A stretch of DNA of 36,968 nt from an uncultured Pelagibacteraceae bacterium (GCA_902517455.1 CABYCN010000008.1:1-36968), one strand, 5' to 3'. Counted from the stretch's first letter, positions 1 to 8,412 are shown. Notes: generated by a model from the sequence alone, not told the origin. Numbers and translations are program-made.

Positions 1-1
1 T

Positions 2-61
2 GGTGTCCTTGACATTTATTTAAGAGACCCTTTTTTAAAATCTATTGGAGTAATGGGATGA
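2..61 (+). CDS. C-terminal tail of an upstream gene, probably TctB small permease subunit (partial)
   Basis: An open frame enters from the left edge and ends at TGA 59-61, encoding only 19 visible residues ending in SIGVMG. Its stop overlaps the ATG of the tctA-like gene by four bases (ATGA), a typical translationally coupled junction. In tripartite tricarboxylate transporter operons the small membrane subunit TctB usually lies directly upstream of TctA, so position and coupling suggest TctB. The residues themselves are too few to prove the family. The rest of the gene is outside the window. Confidence 0.4.
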   Translation, partial: GVLDIYLRDPFLKSIGVMG

Positions 62-1560
62 TTGAGGGAATTTTAATTGGTTTAGCTACAGCTCTTACAT
101 TTCAAAATATTTTTATGGTAATGATCGGTTGTTTTTTTGGAACAATTATTGGAATGTTGCCTGGTCTAGGACCAATGACTGCAATAGCTTTAATGATACC
201 AATTACTTACGGATTTGATCCAGCTACAGGTTTAATACTTATGGCTGGAGTATATTATGGAGCAGTATTTGGTGGTTCGACATCTTCAATATTGTTAAAT
301 GCTCCTGGCGTTCCTGGAACTGTTGCAACTTCATTTGATGGATATCCAATGGCACAACAAGGTAAAGCTGGGAAAGCTTTAGCGATTGCAGCATGGAGTT
401 CATTTGCTGGAGGAACACTATCTGCAATTTATCTATTATTCATGGCACCGAGCTTATCAAAAGTGAGTTTATCTTTTAGATCACCAGATTATTTTGCGTT
501 AATGATTTTAGGATTAACAGCTATAGCTGCTTTTTCATCAAAAGGTCAATTCTTAAAAGCAATGATGATGGTAGTTTTAGGTTTAATGTTAGCTTCAGTA
601 GGACAAGACTCTTTATCAGATATTACAAGATTTACTTTTGATAATATGAATTTAACAGACGGTATAAGTTTTGTTCTTGTGGTGATGGCAACTTTTGCAA
701 TGAGTGAAGCATTAACAATAATTTTAAAGAGAAATGATCCAACAACTGCTGCAAAACAAGTTTCACTGACCGAATTAGGTTCAATTAAAATAGATAAAGA
801 AGAAAGAGGCAAAATGTATAAAACAATTCCAAGATCTTCTTTAATTGGATTTTTAATAGGTGTATTACCAGGTGCAGGAGCAACCATTGCTTCTTTTTTA
901 GCTTACGGGATGGAAAGAAATTTAGTTAAAGATGATGAAAAAGAAAAATTCGGTAAAGGAAGTGTTAATGGTCTCTCAGCACCAGAGACAGCCAATAATG
1001 CAGCTTGCTCTGGTTCATTCGTTCCCATGTTAACTTTAGGTATACCTGGAAGTGGAACAACAGCAGTAATGTTAGGAGCTTTATTGGGTTTTGGTATCCA
1101 ACCAGGTCCAAGACTTTACATGACTAACCCAGAAATTTTTTGGTCAGTTATAATGTCAATGTATATTGGAATGGCAGTTTTATTAATATTGAATCTACCG
1201 TTAATCCCATACATAGCTAGAATTTTAGCTGTTCCAAAAAATTATTTAATTCCTTTAATCTTATTTTTTTCAATTACAGGAATTTATGTAATGTCATTCA
1301 ACAATTTTGACATTTATTTAATGATAGGAATAGCTGTTGTTGCTACTTTTTTAAGGCTCTACGATTTTCCTATGCCACCACTTATTCTAGCTTTTGTTTT
1401 AGGTGGTTTAATGGAAGAAAATTTAAGAAGATCGTTATTATTAAGTAATGGGTCATGGGAGTTTTTATGGGATAGAACTCTTACTCTTTGTATATTAACA
1501 ACAACTATTTTAATTGTTGTATGGCATATTTATAAAACAGTTTTCAAAAAGAGATCTTAA
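58..1560 (+). CDS. tctA: Tripartite tricarboxylate transporter large permease subunit (TctA family)
   Basis: This 500-residue, highly hydrophobic protein matches TctA, the large membrane subunit of TTT-type secondary transporters, which move citrate, tartrate or other carboxylates with a periplasmic TctC receptor and small subunit TctB. The length is normal for the family. Family signatures are visible: the glycine/proline loop GMLPGLGPMTAIALMIP near residues 32-48, GGSTSSILLNAPGVPG near 73-88, and the second-half repeat GVLPGAGATIASFLAYGMERN near 269-289. About a dozen membrane segments are apparent. The start ATG overlaps the preceding stop (ATGA), which implies co-translation with TctB. 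No TctC gene is in the window, so the substrate cannot be read here. The stop overlaps the stop of the convergent glycosyltransferase gene. Confidence 0.93.
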   Translation: MIEGILIGLATALTFQNIFMVMIGCFFGTIIGMLPGLGPMTAIALMIPITYGFDPATGLILMAGVYYGAVFGGSTSSILLNAPGVPGTVATSFDGYPMAQQGKAGKALAIAAWSSFAGGTLSAIYLLFMAPSLSKVSLSFRSPDYFALMILGLTAIAAFSSKGQFLKAMMMVVLGLMLASVGQDSLSDITRFTFDNMNLTDGISFVLVVMATFAMSEALTIILKRNDPTTAAKQVSLTELGSIKIDKEERGKMYKTIPRSSLIGFLIGVLPGAGATIASFLAYGMERNLVKDDEKEKFGKGSVNGLSAPETANNAACSGSFVPMLTLGIPGSGTTAVMLGALLGFGIQPGPRLYMTNPEIFWSVIMSMYIGMAVLLILNLPLIPYIARILAVPKNYLIPLILFFSITGIYVMSFNNFDIYLMIGIAVVATFLRLYDFPMPPLILAFVLGGLMEENLRRSLLLSNGSWEFLWDRTLTLCILTTTILIVVWHIYKTVFKKRS

Positions 1561-2639
1561 TTAAGAATTTTTTTGTATTCCTCTAAAATTTTATCCCATT
1601 GAAATTTTGAAACAAACTCTTTAGCATTTTTTCCAAATTCAATGTATTTTTTATTTTCAATCATTGAATTTAATGATGAATAAATGTCATCTAGATTATT
1701 CCCATCACAAATTAATCCAGTTTTATCGTGTTCAATAGCATCTGATGCGCCTCCATCTTTTCCTCCAAGTGAGGGAATTCCGTATTGGGCAGCTTCGATA
1801 TAAGCTATTCCAAAACCTTCTACAGAAGTTTTATGTATTATAGATGGCATGACAAAGATATTAGATTTAGCCACTAACGCATTTTTTAAATCAGCACTTA
1901 TGTCTTTAAAGAACATTACTTGTGAAGTTAAATCTAATTCTTCAACTAATTTTTTTATATTTTCCTCTTCGTCGCCATACCCAATACAAATATAAACAAT
2001 ATCAGGGTATAACTGTTTTAAATTTCTTAGTGCCATAATTATCTTTTCATGGTTTTTTCTTTTATCAAATCTAGAAACAGTAATTAGTCTTGGCGTTTTT
2101 ACTTTTAATAAACTTTCAACTTTCTCCAGAGATTTTTTATTTAATTCTTTAACTGGATCAGATCCAGGATTTATAACTATAACTTTATCTTGTTCTACAC
2201 CATTATTTATTGCTAAATTTTTTGTGTACTCAGAATTCGCTATTACTCTCTCTACATTATTAAGAACTTTTGTAACTCTTTTGTTTAATGAACTTCCTGA
2301 TGGATGGTTGATTTCCTTACCATGAATTAAGCAATACTTTTTTTTTTCAGTTTTAATTAATTCTAAACTTTTCCAGTGATCAGCGATGATGCCCTCAACC
2401 TTATTTTCTTTTAAAAATGTATTTATTAATTGAGCTTTTCTTATTTTCCTTAGAAATTTTATTCCTCCAACTCTTTCAATTGAAAAACTTGCCTGTTCAT
2501 CAAAATCTTTATGATTTTCATGATAATCTGCAAAAACTTTAATCATGAAATTTTTTGACATTTCACCGGATAAACCCCACATCAAACTTTGCATACCACC
2601 TAATTCAGGAGGGAATGCCCTTGTTACAATAAGATACAT
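1557..2639 (-). CDS. GT4-family glycosyltransferase
   Basis: This 360-residue protein has the two-Rossmann-domain layout of GT-B fold, family 4 retaining glycosyltransferases. The N-terminal acceptor domain begins with an RAFPPELGGMQ segment, the usual glycine-rich loop after the first strand. The C-terminal donor domain holds SRFDKRKNHE near 189-198, where the Arg and Lys normally contact the nucleotide diphosphate. The EX7E motif EGFGIAYIE has Glu274 and Glu282. It probably transfers a sugar to a lipid or surface glycan at the cytoplasmic membrane. Sugar and acceptor cannot be inferred. Its ATG overlaps the stop of the redoxin gene upstream (TAATG), so the two are probably co-transcribed, although no functional link is obvious. 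Confidence 0.85.
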   Translation of the reverse strand: MYLIVTRAFPPELGGMQSLMWGLSGEMSKNFMIKVFADYHENHKDFDEQASFSIERVGGIKFLRKIRKAQLINTFLKENKVEGIIADHWKSLELIKTEKKKYCLIHGKEINHPSGSSLNKRVTKVLNNVERVIANSEYTKNLAINNGVEQDKVIVINPGSDPVKELNKKSLEKVESLLKVKTPRLITVSRFDKRKNHEKIIMALRNLKQLYPDIVYICIGYGDEEENIKKLVEELDLTSQVMFFKDISADLKNALVAKSNIFVMPSIIHKTSVEGFGIAYIEAAQYGIPSLGGKDGGASDAIEHDKTGLICDGNNLDDIYSSLNSMIENKKYIEFGKNAKEFVSKFQWDKILEEYKKILN

Positions 2640-3193
2640 TAATTAGTTTTCCACTTAATACCACATCCTGCACTAGGAATTTGATTTTCTGGCCCTTTGT
2701 TAGTTTCAGCTATTTGTTTCATAGCTTTCAAAAGATCACTATCTCCATCTCTCACTGGAATTAATTTTTTTAATTCTCTTACTCTTCCTCTATATTGAAG
2801 CTCTAAATCTCTGTTATATCCAAAAAAATCTGGAGTGCATACCGCATCATAAGTTTTCGCGATTTCTTGAGTTTCATCAACTAAATAGTGGAAACCAAAT
2901 TGATTTTTTTTTGAAAACTCAATCATATTTTCAAATGAATCTTCAGGATAATTTTCCGCATCATTAGCGCAAATAGCTACTGAATTGATACCAATATCTT
3001 TTAATTTCTTACAATCTTCAACTATATCTTTGGTTATCGCTTTGACATATGGACAGTGATTACAGATAAACATAATTAATGTACCTTTTTCACCTTTTAC
3101 ATCTGCTAACGAAATAATTTTACCCTCTGTTGATTTAAGCTTAAAGTCATGAGCTTTTTGACCAAAATCACATATTGGAGTTTGTATGGGCAT
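2639..3193 (-). CDS. Thioredoxin-fold AhpC/TSA-type redoxin
   Basis: This 184-residue protein belongs to the AhpC/TSA-redoxin group of small thioredoxin-fold proteins. After an N-terminal beta segment (HDFKLKSTEGKIISLADVKG) comes the active-site region FICNHCPYVK with Cys44 and Cys47 in a CxxC arrangement. Such proteins act as thiol-disulfide reductases or peroxidase-like enzymes; the reductase partner is unknown. There is no signal peptide, so it is probably cytoplasmic. The extra cysteine near the C-terminus (SAGCGIKW) is typical of this subfamily. It is the first gene of a two-gene minus-strand unit with the glycosyltransferase. It is divergent from the carbonic anhydrase-like gene across only 20 bp, so its promoter must lie partly in the neighbouring coding region. 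Confidence 0.82.
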   Translation of the reverse strand: MPIQTPICDFGQKAHDFKLKSTEGKIISLADVKGEKGTLIMFICNHCPYVKAITKDIVEDCKKLKDIGINSVAICANDAENYPEDSFENMIEFSKKNQFGFHYLVDETQEIAKTYDAVCTPDFFGYNRDLELQYRGRVRELKKLIPVRDGDSDLLKAMKQIAETNKGPENQIPSAGCGIKWKTN

Positions 3194-3213
3194 AATGTAA
3201 TAATATATAAATT

Positions 3214-3726
3214 ATGTTTTACGATTTAAAAGATAAAAAACCAAAAAACTCTGGCGAAAATTGGGTAGCACCTAATGCAACTATAATAGGTGACGTTACG
3301 TTAGAAAAAAATTCTAGTATCTGGTTTAATGCAACTTTAAGAGGTGATGTAGAAAATATTCATATAGGCGAAGGCTCTAATGTTCAAGATGGATGTGTTC
3401 TACACACAGACCCTGGATACCCGTTAAAGGTCGGAAAAAATGTTACGATAGGCCACATGGTTATGCTTCATGGTTGTACAATCGGAGAAAACACCTTGAT
3501 AGGAATTGGTGCAGTTATACTTAACAACGCAAAGATTGGAAAAAATTGTATTATTGGCGCTAAAGCTTTAATTACGGAAAATAAAGAAATACCTGATAAC
3601 TCATTAGTAATTGGTTCTCCTGGAAAAGTTGTGAGAGAGCTCACTGAAGATGAGAAAAAAGCAATAATTGAAAACACAAAACACTATCAAGATAATTGGA
3701 AAAAATATTCTAAATCTATATTTTAA
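3214..3726 (+). CDS. Gamma-carbonic anhydrase-like left-handed beta-helix protein
   Basis: This 170-residue protein is built of hexapeptide repeats (patterns such as IIGDVT, VGKNVTIG, IGENTLIGIGA, IGKNCIIGAKA) forming a left-handed beta helix, with a C-terminal helix. The three zinc-ligand histidines of gamma-class carbonic anhydrases are present: His64 in CVLHTDPG, and His81 and His86 in IGHMVMLHG. This places it in the YrdA/PaaY/Cam-like group. The group binds metal and may hydrate CO2, although many short members lack measured activity and some are thioesterases or scaffold proteins. It lies 4 bp upstream of the tautomerase gene, so the two are very likely one transcript. A CO2-handling role next to a possible decarboxylase is suggestive only. 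Confidence 0.9.
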   Translation: MFYDLKDKKPKNSGENWVAPNATIIGDVTLEKNSSIWFNATLRGDVENIHIGEGSNVQDGCVLHTDPGYPLKVGKNVTIGHMVMLHGCTIGENTLIGIGAVILNNAKIGKNCIIGAKALITENKEIPDNSLVIGSPGKVVRELTEDEKKAIIENTKHYQDNWKKYSKSIF

Positions 3727-3730
3727 GTAA

Positions 3731-4171
3731 ATGCCAACTTACACAGTAACAAATTCAAACTTTAATATTTCTTCTAAACAACAAAAAAAATTAGCCAAAG
3801 GAATTACTAAAGTTCATAATGTAGTAACTGGTGCGAATACTTATTTTGCTCAAGTAATATTTAATAAAACAAAAAAAAATAATCATTTTATGGGTGGAAA
3901 AAAAGTTAAAGAGCCATCTTTATTTTTACTTGGTCAAATTAGAGCAGGTCGATCAAAAGAGGTCAAAGACAAATTAATTTCAGATTTAAAACATGTATTA
4001 GTAAAAAATTCCAAATTAGATGAAACCCAAGTTTGGGTTTATATTAATGATCTTCCCCCATCTCAAATGATTGAATATGGGGCTGTCTTACCAGATTCTG
4101 GCAAAGAGAAAGAGTGGTTCGCAAATTTACCAGTTAAATTAAAGAAAAAATTAGCTGCTATTGAAAAATAA
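3731..4171 (+). CDS. Tautomerase-superfamily protein, cis-3-chloroacrylate dehalogenase (cis-CaaD)-like
   Basis: This 146-residue protein starts Met-Pro, so removal of Met exposes the N-terminal proline that tautomerase-superfamily enzymes use for catalysis. Numbered from that proline, it has Pro1, His28, Arg70, Arg73, Tyr103 and Glu114. These are the six residues known to be needed in cis-3-chloroacrylic acid dehalogenase, and all sit at identical numbers. Nearly the full length also resembles that family (FAQVIF, LLGQIRAGRS, VWVYINDLPPSQMIEYG, EKEWFANL). cis-CaaD hydrates cis-3-haloacrylates to malonate semialdehyde. The homologue Cg10062 shares the six residues but prefers acetylenecarboxylate, so the physiological substrate is open. 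It lies 4 bp after the carbonic anhydrase-like gene. Confidence 0.88.
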   Translation: MPTYTVTNSNFNISSKQQKKLAKGITKVHNVVTGANTYFAQVIFNKTKKNNHFMGGKKVKEPSLFLLGQIRAGRSKEVKDKLISDLKHVLVKNSKLDETQVWVYINDLPPSQMIEYGAVLPDSGKEKEWFANLPVKLKKKLAAIEK

Positions 4172-4172
4172 T

Positions 4173-4772
4173 TTAAGGAACTAACCAATCATTCTTGTCT
4201 GTTTCCAAATCAAACCTAGCTCTTCGATGACCTTTAGCAGCAAGATATAGCCATTCTATAGATTTTATTTTGCATTTAATTACAGTAAAATTTTTATAAC
4301 CATCTTCACTTTGTTCCATTGTGTAATCAAAATCTTCCATTTTAGATATCATTCCAGAAGTTGGTTTTTTTGATGCAGTTCCTGGGGGACTATCAGTTAA
4401 ATAACAACGTCTACTTATATGTTGAGTTTTTTTCCAAGATTCTTCAGTTGTAGAATTTTGATTATTAACTTCACATTCTACTTTAACTCTTAGTTGTATC
4501 TTTTCTTCTTTATCGTAGAAAACTAGAGAGGCGTTCTTATTTTTTTTTAAAATGTTCACCTTTGGAGATCTTAAATCAGTATGAAATTGTAATAAATTAT
4601 TTGCTCTATCTGATTTACGCAAAACAACAATTCTACCATCGACCTCATCATGTTGAGCACATATGAAAACTGGGATTCTAAATGGTGAACCTCTGTTAGT
4701 GACAGCATCATCTAACATAGACCAATACTTATTTTGAATTTCTACAAAATCTTCATAGTATGCTGGCTGCAT
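4173..4772 (-). CDS. PNPOx-like FMN-binding split-barrel protein
   Basis: This 199-residue protein belongs to the pyridoxamine 5'-phosphate oxidase-like split-barrel flavoprotein superfamily. Recognisable segments are the flavin-site strand GRIVVLRKSDRANNLLQFHT, where the conserved Arg and Ser contact FMN phosphate in relatives, the KNASLVFYDKEEKIQLRVKVE strands, and the C-terminal IEWLYLAAKGHRRARFD. It is not convincingly PdxH: the substrate-binding pattern and the usual C-terminal RL.P ending are absent. The reaction is unknown; relatives reduce or oxidise small flavin-dependent substrates or bind cofactors. It lies 3 bp downstream of the hydroxyisobutyrate dehydrogenase-like gene on the same strand, so the pair probably forms an operon. 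It is convergent with the tautomerase gene. Confidence 0.8.
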   Translation of the reverse strand: MQPAYYEDFVEIQNKYWSMLDDAVTNRGSPFRIPVFICAQHDEVDGRIVVLRKSDRANNLLQFHTDLRSPKVNILKKNKNASLVFYDKEEKIQLRVKVECEVNNQNSTTEESWKKTQHISRRCYLTDSPPGTASKKPTSGMISKMEDFDYTMEQSEDGYKNFTVIKCKIKSIEWLYLAAKGHRRARFDLETDKNDWLVP

Positions 4773-4775
4773 ACT

Positions 4776-5645
4776 TTACTTTCTAAATCTTTTTATTAAG
4801 CTTGAAGTATCCCAACGATTACCACCCATGCCTTGTACTTCACCATAATATTTATCAACAAGTTCAGTGACAGGTAATAATGAGCCATTATTTTTAGCTT
4901 CATCCATCGCAATTTTTAAATCTTTTCTCATCCAATCCACTGCAAAACCAAAATCAAATTTGTCATCAATCATTGTTTTATATCTATTTTCCATTTGCCA
5001 AGATTGTGCAGCACCTTTTGAAATAACCTCAATTACATCTTCCATATTCAACCCAGCCTTCATTCCAAAATTAATAGCTTCAGATAAACCTTGAACTAAA
5101 CCTGCAATACAAATCTGATTAACCATTTTAGCAAGCTGTCCATTTCCTGGACCACCGAGTAATTTCATTTTTTTACTATAACAATCAATTTTATCTTTTG
5201 CTTTATCAAAGTCAGATTGATCACCACCAATCATAACTGTTAATGCACCATTTTCTGCACCAGCTTGTCCTCCTGAAACTGGTGCATCTAATGCACCAAA
5301 TCCATTTTTTTTTGCATAGGCATATATTTCTTTTGCAATTGTTGCAGAAGCAGTTGTGTTATCAATATAAACAGCGCCTTTTTTTATTGTTTTAAATGCA
5401 CCGTTATCTCCAAAAGTTACCTCTCTTAAGTCATTGTCATTTCCAACACAGGTAAAAATATATTCAGCATCCTTTGCAGCCTCTCCAGGTGTTTCAGCCA
5501 TTTTTCCCTTGTGTTCTCCAATCCATTTTTCAGCTTTTGATTTTGTTCTATTAAAAACAGTTACATTGTGGCCACCTTTTGATATATAACCAGCCATTGG
5601 GTAGCCCATAACCCCAAGACCTATGAAAGCAACATTACAAGTCAT
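4776..5645 (-). CDS. 3-hydroxyisobutyrate dehydrogenase-family NAD(P)-dependent beta-hydroxyacid dehydrogenase
   Basis: This 289-residue enzyme has the full beta-hydroxyacid dehydrogenase layout. The Rossmann motif GLGVMG lies at residues 9-14. The substrate-binding segment DAPVSGGQAGAENG starts near 120. The catalytic Lys173 is in GPGNGQLAKMVNQ, and an all-helical C-terminal domain follows. Family members oxidise 3-hydroxyisobutyrate, 3-hydroxypropionate or D-glycerate, or reduce tartronate or malonate semialdehyde. The length is typical. The sequence does not decide the substrate. Reduction of malonate semialdehyde to 3-hydroxypropionate would fit a nearby cis-CaaD-like enzyme, but this is inference. 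The gene starts 11 bp from the divergent MFS gene and leads a two-gene unit with the flavin-binding protein. Confidence 0.9.
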   Translation of the reverse strand: MTCNVAFIGLGVMGYPMAGYISKGGHNVTVFNRTKSKAEKWIGEHKGKMAETPGEAAKDAEYIFTCVGNDNDLREVTFGDNGAFKTIKKGAVYIDNTTASATIAKEIYAYAKKNGFGALDAPVSGGQAGAENGALTVMIGGDQSDFDKAKDKIDCYSKKMKLLGGPGNGQLAKMVNQICIAGLVQGLSEAINFGMKAGLNMEDVIEVISKGAAQSWQMENRYKTMIDDKFDFGFAVDWMRKDLKIAMDEAKNNGSLLPVTELVDKYYGEVQGMGGNRWDTSSLIKRFRK

Positions 5646-5656
5646 AAATTTTTTAT

Positions 5657-6865
5657 ATGTTTAAGAGTTTAAGTTTAAAAGTAATTTTATTTGGATTTAT
5701 ATTTACATTTTTTTCTAGTTTTGGACAGAGTTTTTTTCTTGGGCTATTTAATTCTAGCATACGTGATGCGCTTTCTATCACTCAGGGACAATTTGGATCA
5801 ATTTATGCTACTGCGACGTTACTTAGTAGTTTTCTATTGATTTGGGTAGGAAAAAAAATTGATGATGTAAACATTTTTAAATTTGTTTTTTTTGTAACAT
5901 TACTTCTTTCTTTTTCATGTTTTCTCTTCTCAAAGATATCATCAATTATATTTTTATTTTTTGCAATCTTTCTTATGCGATTTTCAGGTCAAGGAATGAT
6001 GTCTCATACTGCAACGACTACTATCTCAAGATATTTTACAAAATCAAGAGGTAAAGCTTTAAGCACATGCTGGTTTGGCCTTTCAACAGCCGAATTCTTT
6101 TTACCAGTTTTAATAGTTTATTTATTGACCATTACTACTTGGCAAAACATGTGGATTTCGATTTCGTTATTAGTTTTGATATTCCTACCAATAACTTCTT
6201 TCATTTTAATCAAAAATCTAAATTTAAATTCTAGAGAGGAAATAAATAAAGATGATTTTAAAGATAGAGATATTAAACAATGGAAAAGAACTGAAGTCTT
6301 AAAAGATTATAGATTCTATATCATTTGTTTGAATATGTTAGCTATGCCTTGGATTGCTACTGGAGTGTTTGTATACCAATCATTTATTACTGAATCTAAA
6401 GATTGGGGAAATTATATTATTGCACAATCTTTCATGGTATATTCAGTCTTATCGGTAATTACTTTGTTAATTTCAGGGTTCTTAATCGATAAATTTACAA
6501 GCAGAAAATTATTAATTTTTATGAATATTCCCTTGTTATTTGCTTCTTTAGTTTTGATTTTTTTTGAAAGTGCTACAACTGGATTTGTTTTTTTAGGACT
6601 TATAGGTGTTTCTAATGGGTTTGCAAATGTATTAGGTTCATCGACTTGGGCTGAGATTTATGGAGTAAAACATATTGGATCAATTAAAGCCTTAACTACT
6701 GCATTAATGGTTTTTTCTACAGCTTTTGGTACAGCTTTATTTGGAATACTAATTGATAAAGGCTTTTCTTTAGAGCAAATAGCATTAGTATCAGTAATTT
6801 ATATTTCCTTTTCTCTAATTCTATTATTTTTGATCAGAAACAAGCTGAATCCTCAATATACTTAA
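5657..6865 (+). CDS. Major facilitator superfamily transporter
   Basis: This 402-residue integral membrane protein has about twelve hydrophobic segments in two six-helix halves, separated by a charged cytoplasmic loop near residues 185-215 (NSREEINKDDFKDRDIKQWKR). The loop between helices 2 and 3 carries the MFS-type motif GKKIDD, and the equivalent in the second half is GFLIDKFTSRK. Overall it resembles the monocarboxylate/oxalate-formate antiporter-like branch of the MFS, so an organic acid substrate is plausible but not shown. It is divergent from the beta-hydroxyacid dehydrogenase gene with an 11-bp gap. The arrangement hints that both may respond to the same compound. Confidence 0.85.
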   Translation: MFKSLSLKVILFGFIFTFFSSFGQSFFLGLFNSSIRDALSITQGQFGSIYATATLLSSFLLIWVGKKIDDVNIFKFVFFVTLLLSFSCFLFSKISSIIFLFFAIFLMRFSGQGMMSHTATTTISRYFTKSRGKALSTCWFGLSTAEFFLPVLIVYLLTITTWQNMWISISLLVLIFLPITSFILIKNLNLNSREEINKDDFKDRDIKQWKRTEVLKDYRFYIICLNMLAMPWIATGVFVYQSFITESKDWGNYIIAQSFMVYSVLSVITLLISGFLIDKFTSRKLLIFMNIPLLFASLVLIFFESATTGFVFLGLIGVSNGFANVLGSSTWAEIYGVKHIGSIKALTTALMVFSTAFGTALFGILIDKGFSLEQIALVSVIYISFSLILLFLIRNKLNPQYT

Positions 6866-6872
6866 AAACTCC

Positions 6873-6901
6873 TTGATTTTTTTAAAGTCTCCTTATACAT
6901 A
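6873..6901 (+). promoter_or_regulatory. Candidate sigma-70 promoter for rpoZ
   Basis: TTGATT (6873-6878) and TACATA (6896-6901) are separated by exactly 17 bases. The -10-like box ends six bases before the rpoZ ATG at 6908, so initiation at the usual distance would start the transcript at or beside the start codon. No Shine-Dalgarno sequence is visible before this ATG, which fits a leaderless or nearly leaderless message. The AT content makes chance matches common. Confidence 0.35.
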
Positions 6902-6907
6902 CTCCAC

Positions 6908-7444
6908 ATGGCAAGAGTAACAGTAGAAGATTGTGTAGATAAAGTAGATAGTCCTTATGAACTTGTTTTAGTAGCGAAAGAAAGAGCTACTCAACTTAAC
7001 TCTGGGATTGAACCAACATTAGAGAGAGACGACGATAAACATACTGTAATAGCTTTAAGAGAAATAGCTGAAGAGAATGTTAAAGTTCCAGATTTAACTG
7101 AGAGTGCTATCTATAAATTAAGGAAACATGTCGAACAAGTTGATGATGGATCTGAAGATGATGAGGATTTAGGTGATGATTTTGAAAACTTATACAAAGG
7201 AGAGATTTCTAAAAGTGGAACACCAATTCTTCCATCCAAAAGAGCTAGAAAGGCACCTGAAAAAATTCAAGTTTCTAAAGAAGACTTAGCGGAATTATCT
7301 CAAACAGCTAATCCAGATATAGATACTTCTAAGAGCGAAGAGAGCATTGATGAAGAAGGAGATATTTCTTTAGACGAAGTTGTGGAGTCAGAAGATCAAG
7401 TAGTACAGGAAAACTCTGACGAAACAGAGCCTTCAAATTCTTAA
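6908..7444 (+). CDS. rpoZ: DNA-directed RNA polymerase omega subunit with acidic C-terminal extension
   Basis: The first 70 or so residues match the omega subunit: [30 protein letters not shown], then a helix-rich segment with the VIALREIAE motif. Omega assists assembly and stability of RNA polymerase by wrapping the beta-prime C-terminus. The protein is 178 residues, about twice E. coli omega (91). The additional C-terminal part is strongly acidic and low in complexity ([13 protein letters not shown], then many Glu/Asp/Ser to the end), so it is probably disordered. Long acidic tails occur in some alphaproteobacterial omegas. The spoT/rel gene that often follows rpoZ is absent; the next gene is a convergent permease. 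Confidence 0.93.
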   Translation: MARVTVEDCVDKVDSPYELVLVAKERATQLNSGIEPTLERDDDKHTVIALREIAEENVKVPDLTESAIYKLRKHVEQVDDGSEDDEDLGDDFENLYKGEISKSGTPILPSKRARKAPEKIQVSKEDLAELSQTANPDIDTSKSEESIDEEGDISLDEVVESEDQVVQENSDETEPSNS

Positions 7445-7461
7445 CAAAAATTTTATTTTAG

Positions 7462-8412
7462 TTATCTAATTGGATTATCACTAACAATAAGTTGTTCTTT
7501 AATTTTTTCTCTTAAATAAATATAAATTCCTGCACCAATAATTATTGTTGAGCCCAACAATGTTCTAATAGATGGAATATTATCAAACAATATATATCCA
7601 ATTAATATTGCCCAAATTATTAAAGAATATTCAAAGAGAGATACTACTGAAGGAGAAGCTATGCTATAAGCATTTAAAATAAAATAAAATGCTAAGACAC
7701 TTATCAAACCCATACTTATGATAAATGGCCAAGCATAAGAAGGGTTAGTGAACCATTCCCTAAAAATAAATTGAAAAGTAGGATTATCAAAATTATTAAA
7801 TTGACCATTTCCTGTAAAAACAAAAAACAATATACTTATTATGATTGCTCCAATGTATAAGTGTAGCATTTGAGTATAAACATTATCTTTATCAGATGTT
7901 ATTTTTGTAATAGTCATTGATATTGCATAACAAAGTGCACAAGCAATAGGTGCTAATTCCAAATAATTGAAATTACTAAAGTCAGGATTTAAAACAATAT
8001 AAACTCCAATAAATCCTGTAATAATTGCAGACCACCTTCTAATACCAATTTTTTCTTTTAAAAAAATTATTGCAAGAATTGAAACAAAAAATGGACAACA
8101 AAAAAATAATGCATTTGCTGTTGCAAGTGTCATATATGTTAATGAAATATAAAAAAAACTAAATCCAAAAAAGAAACAGACAACTCTAATAGTTGTTAGT
8201 AAAGGGTAGTGGGTTTTAAGATCAATTTTTTTTTTTGAAAATTTAAGATAACCAACTAATAACATAATGGCTGCCAGAGTTCTTCCAAAGTAAAGTTCGT
8301 ACAAGGCAGCATCATTATATATAAATTTTATTAAGGCATCTTGAATTGAAAATGTTGCCATTCCTAGTAATATAAAAATTATACCTTTGGTGTTATTCTC
8401 TGTTCTGTTCAT
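7462..8412 (-). CDS. EamA/DMT-superfamily permease
   Basis: This 316-residue protein has about ten hydrophobic segments arranged as two EamA repeats. Hallmarks are the N-terminal GMATFSIQDALIKF and the end-of-repeat motif FLKEKIGIRRWSAIITGFIGVYIVL around residues 117-141. The second repeat ends with FDNIPSIRTLLGSTIIIGAGIYIYLRE. Members export or import amino acids, sugars, drugs or metabolites, and substrate cannot be read from sequence. It is the last gene of the GMC / dioxygenase unit: its ATG overlaps the stop of the GMC oxidoreductase gene (ATGA), implying coupled translation and a possible role in moving the substrate or product of that pathway. It ends 17 bp from rpoZ, facing it. Confidence 0.88.
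   Translation of the reverse strand: MNRTENNTKGIIFILLGMATFSIQDALIKFIYNDAALYELYFGRTLAAIMLLVGYLKFSKKKIDLKTHYPLLTTIRVVCFFFGFSFFYISLTYMTLATANALFFCCPFFVSILAIIFLKEKIGIRRWSAIITGFIGVYIVLNPDFSNFNYLELAPIACALCYAISMTITKITSDKDNVYTQMLHLYIGAIIISILFFVFTGNGQFNNFDNPTFQFIFREWFTNPSYAWPFIISMGLISVLAFYFILNAYSIASPSVVSLFEYSLIIWAILIGYILFDNIPSIRTLLGSTIIIGAGIYIYLREKIKEQLIVSDNPIR

Noticed and set aside
546..887. A 113-codon minus-strand open frame inside tctA, and similar frames such as 33164-33685 minus
   Set aside because: They lie fully antisense to strongly conserved genes and show no family motif; low stop-codon density on the reverse of hydrophobic coding sequence explains them.
4173..4772. Calling this gene pdxH (pyridoxamine 5'-phosphate oxidase)
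   Set aside because: The fold family fits, but the typical PdxH substrate-binding residues and C-terminal ending are not visible; a general PNPOx-like call is safer.
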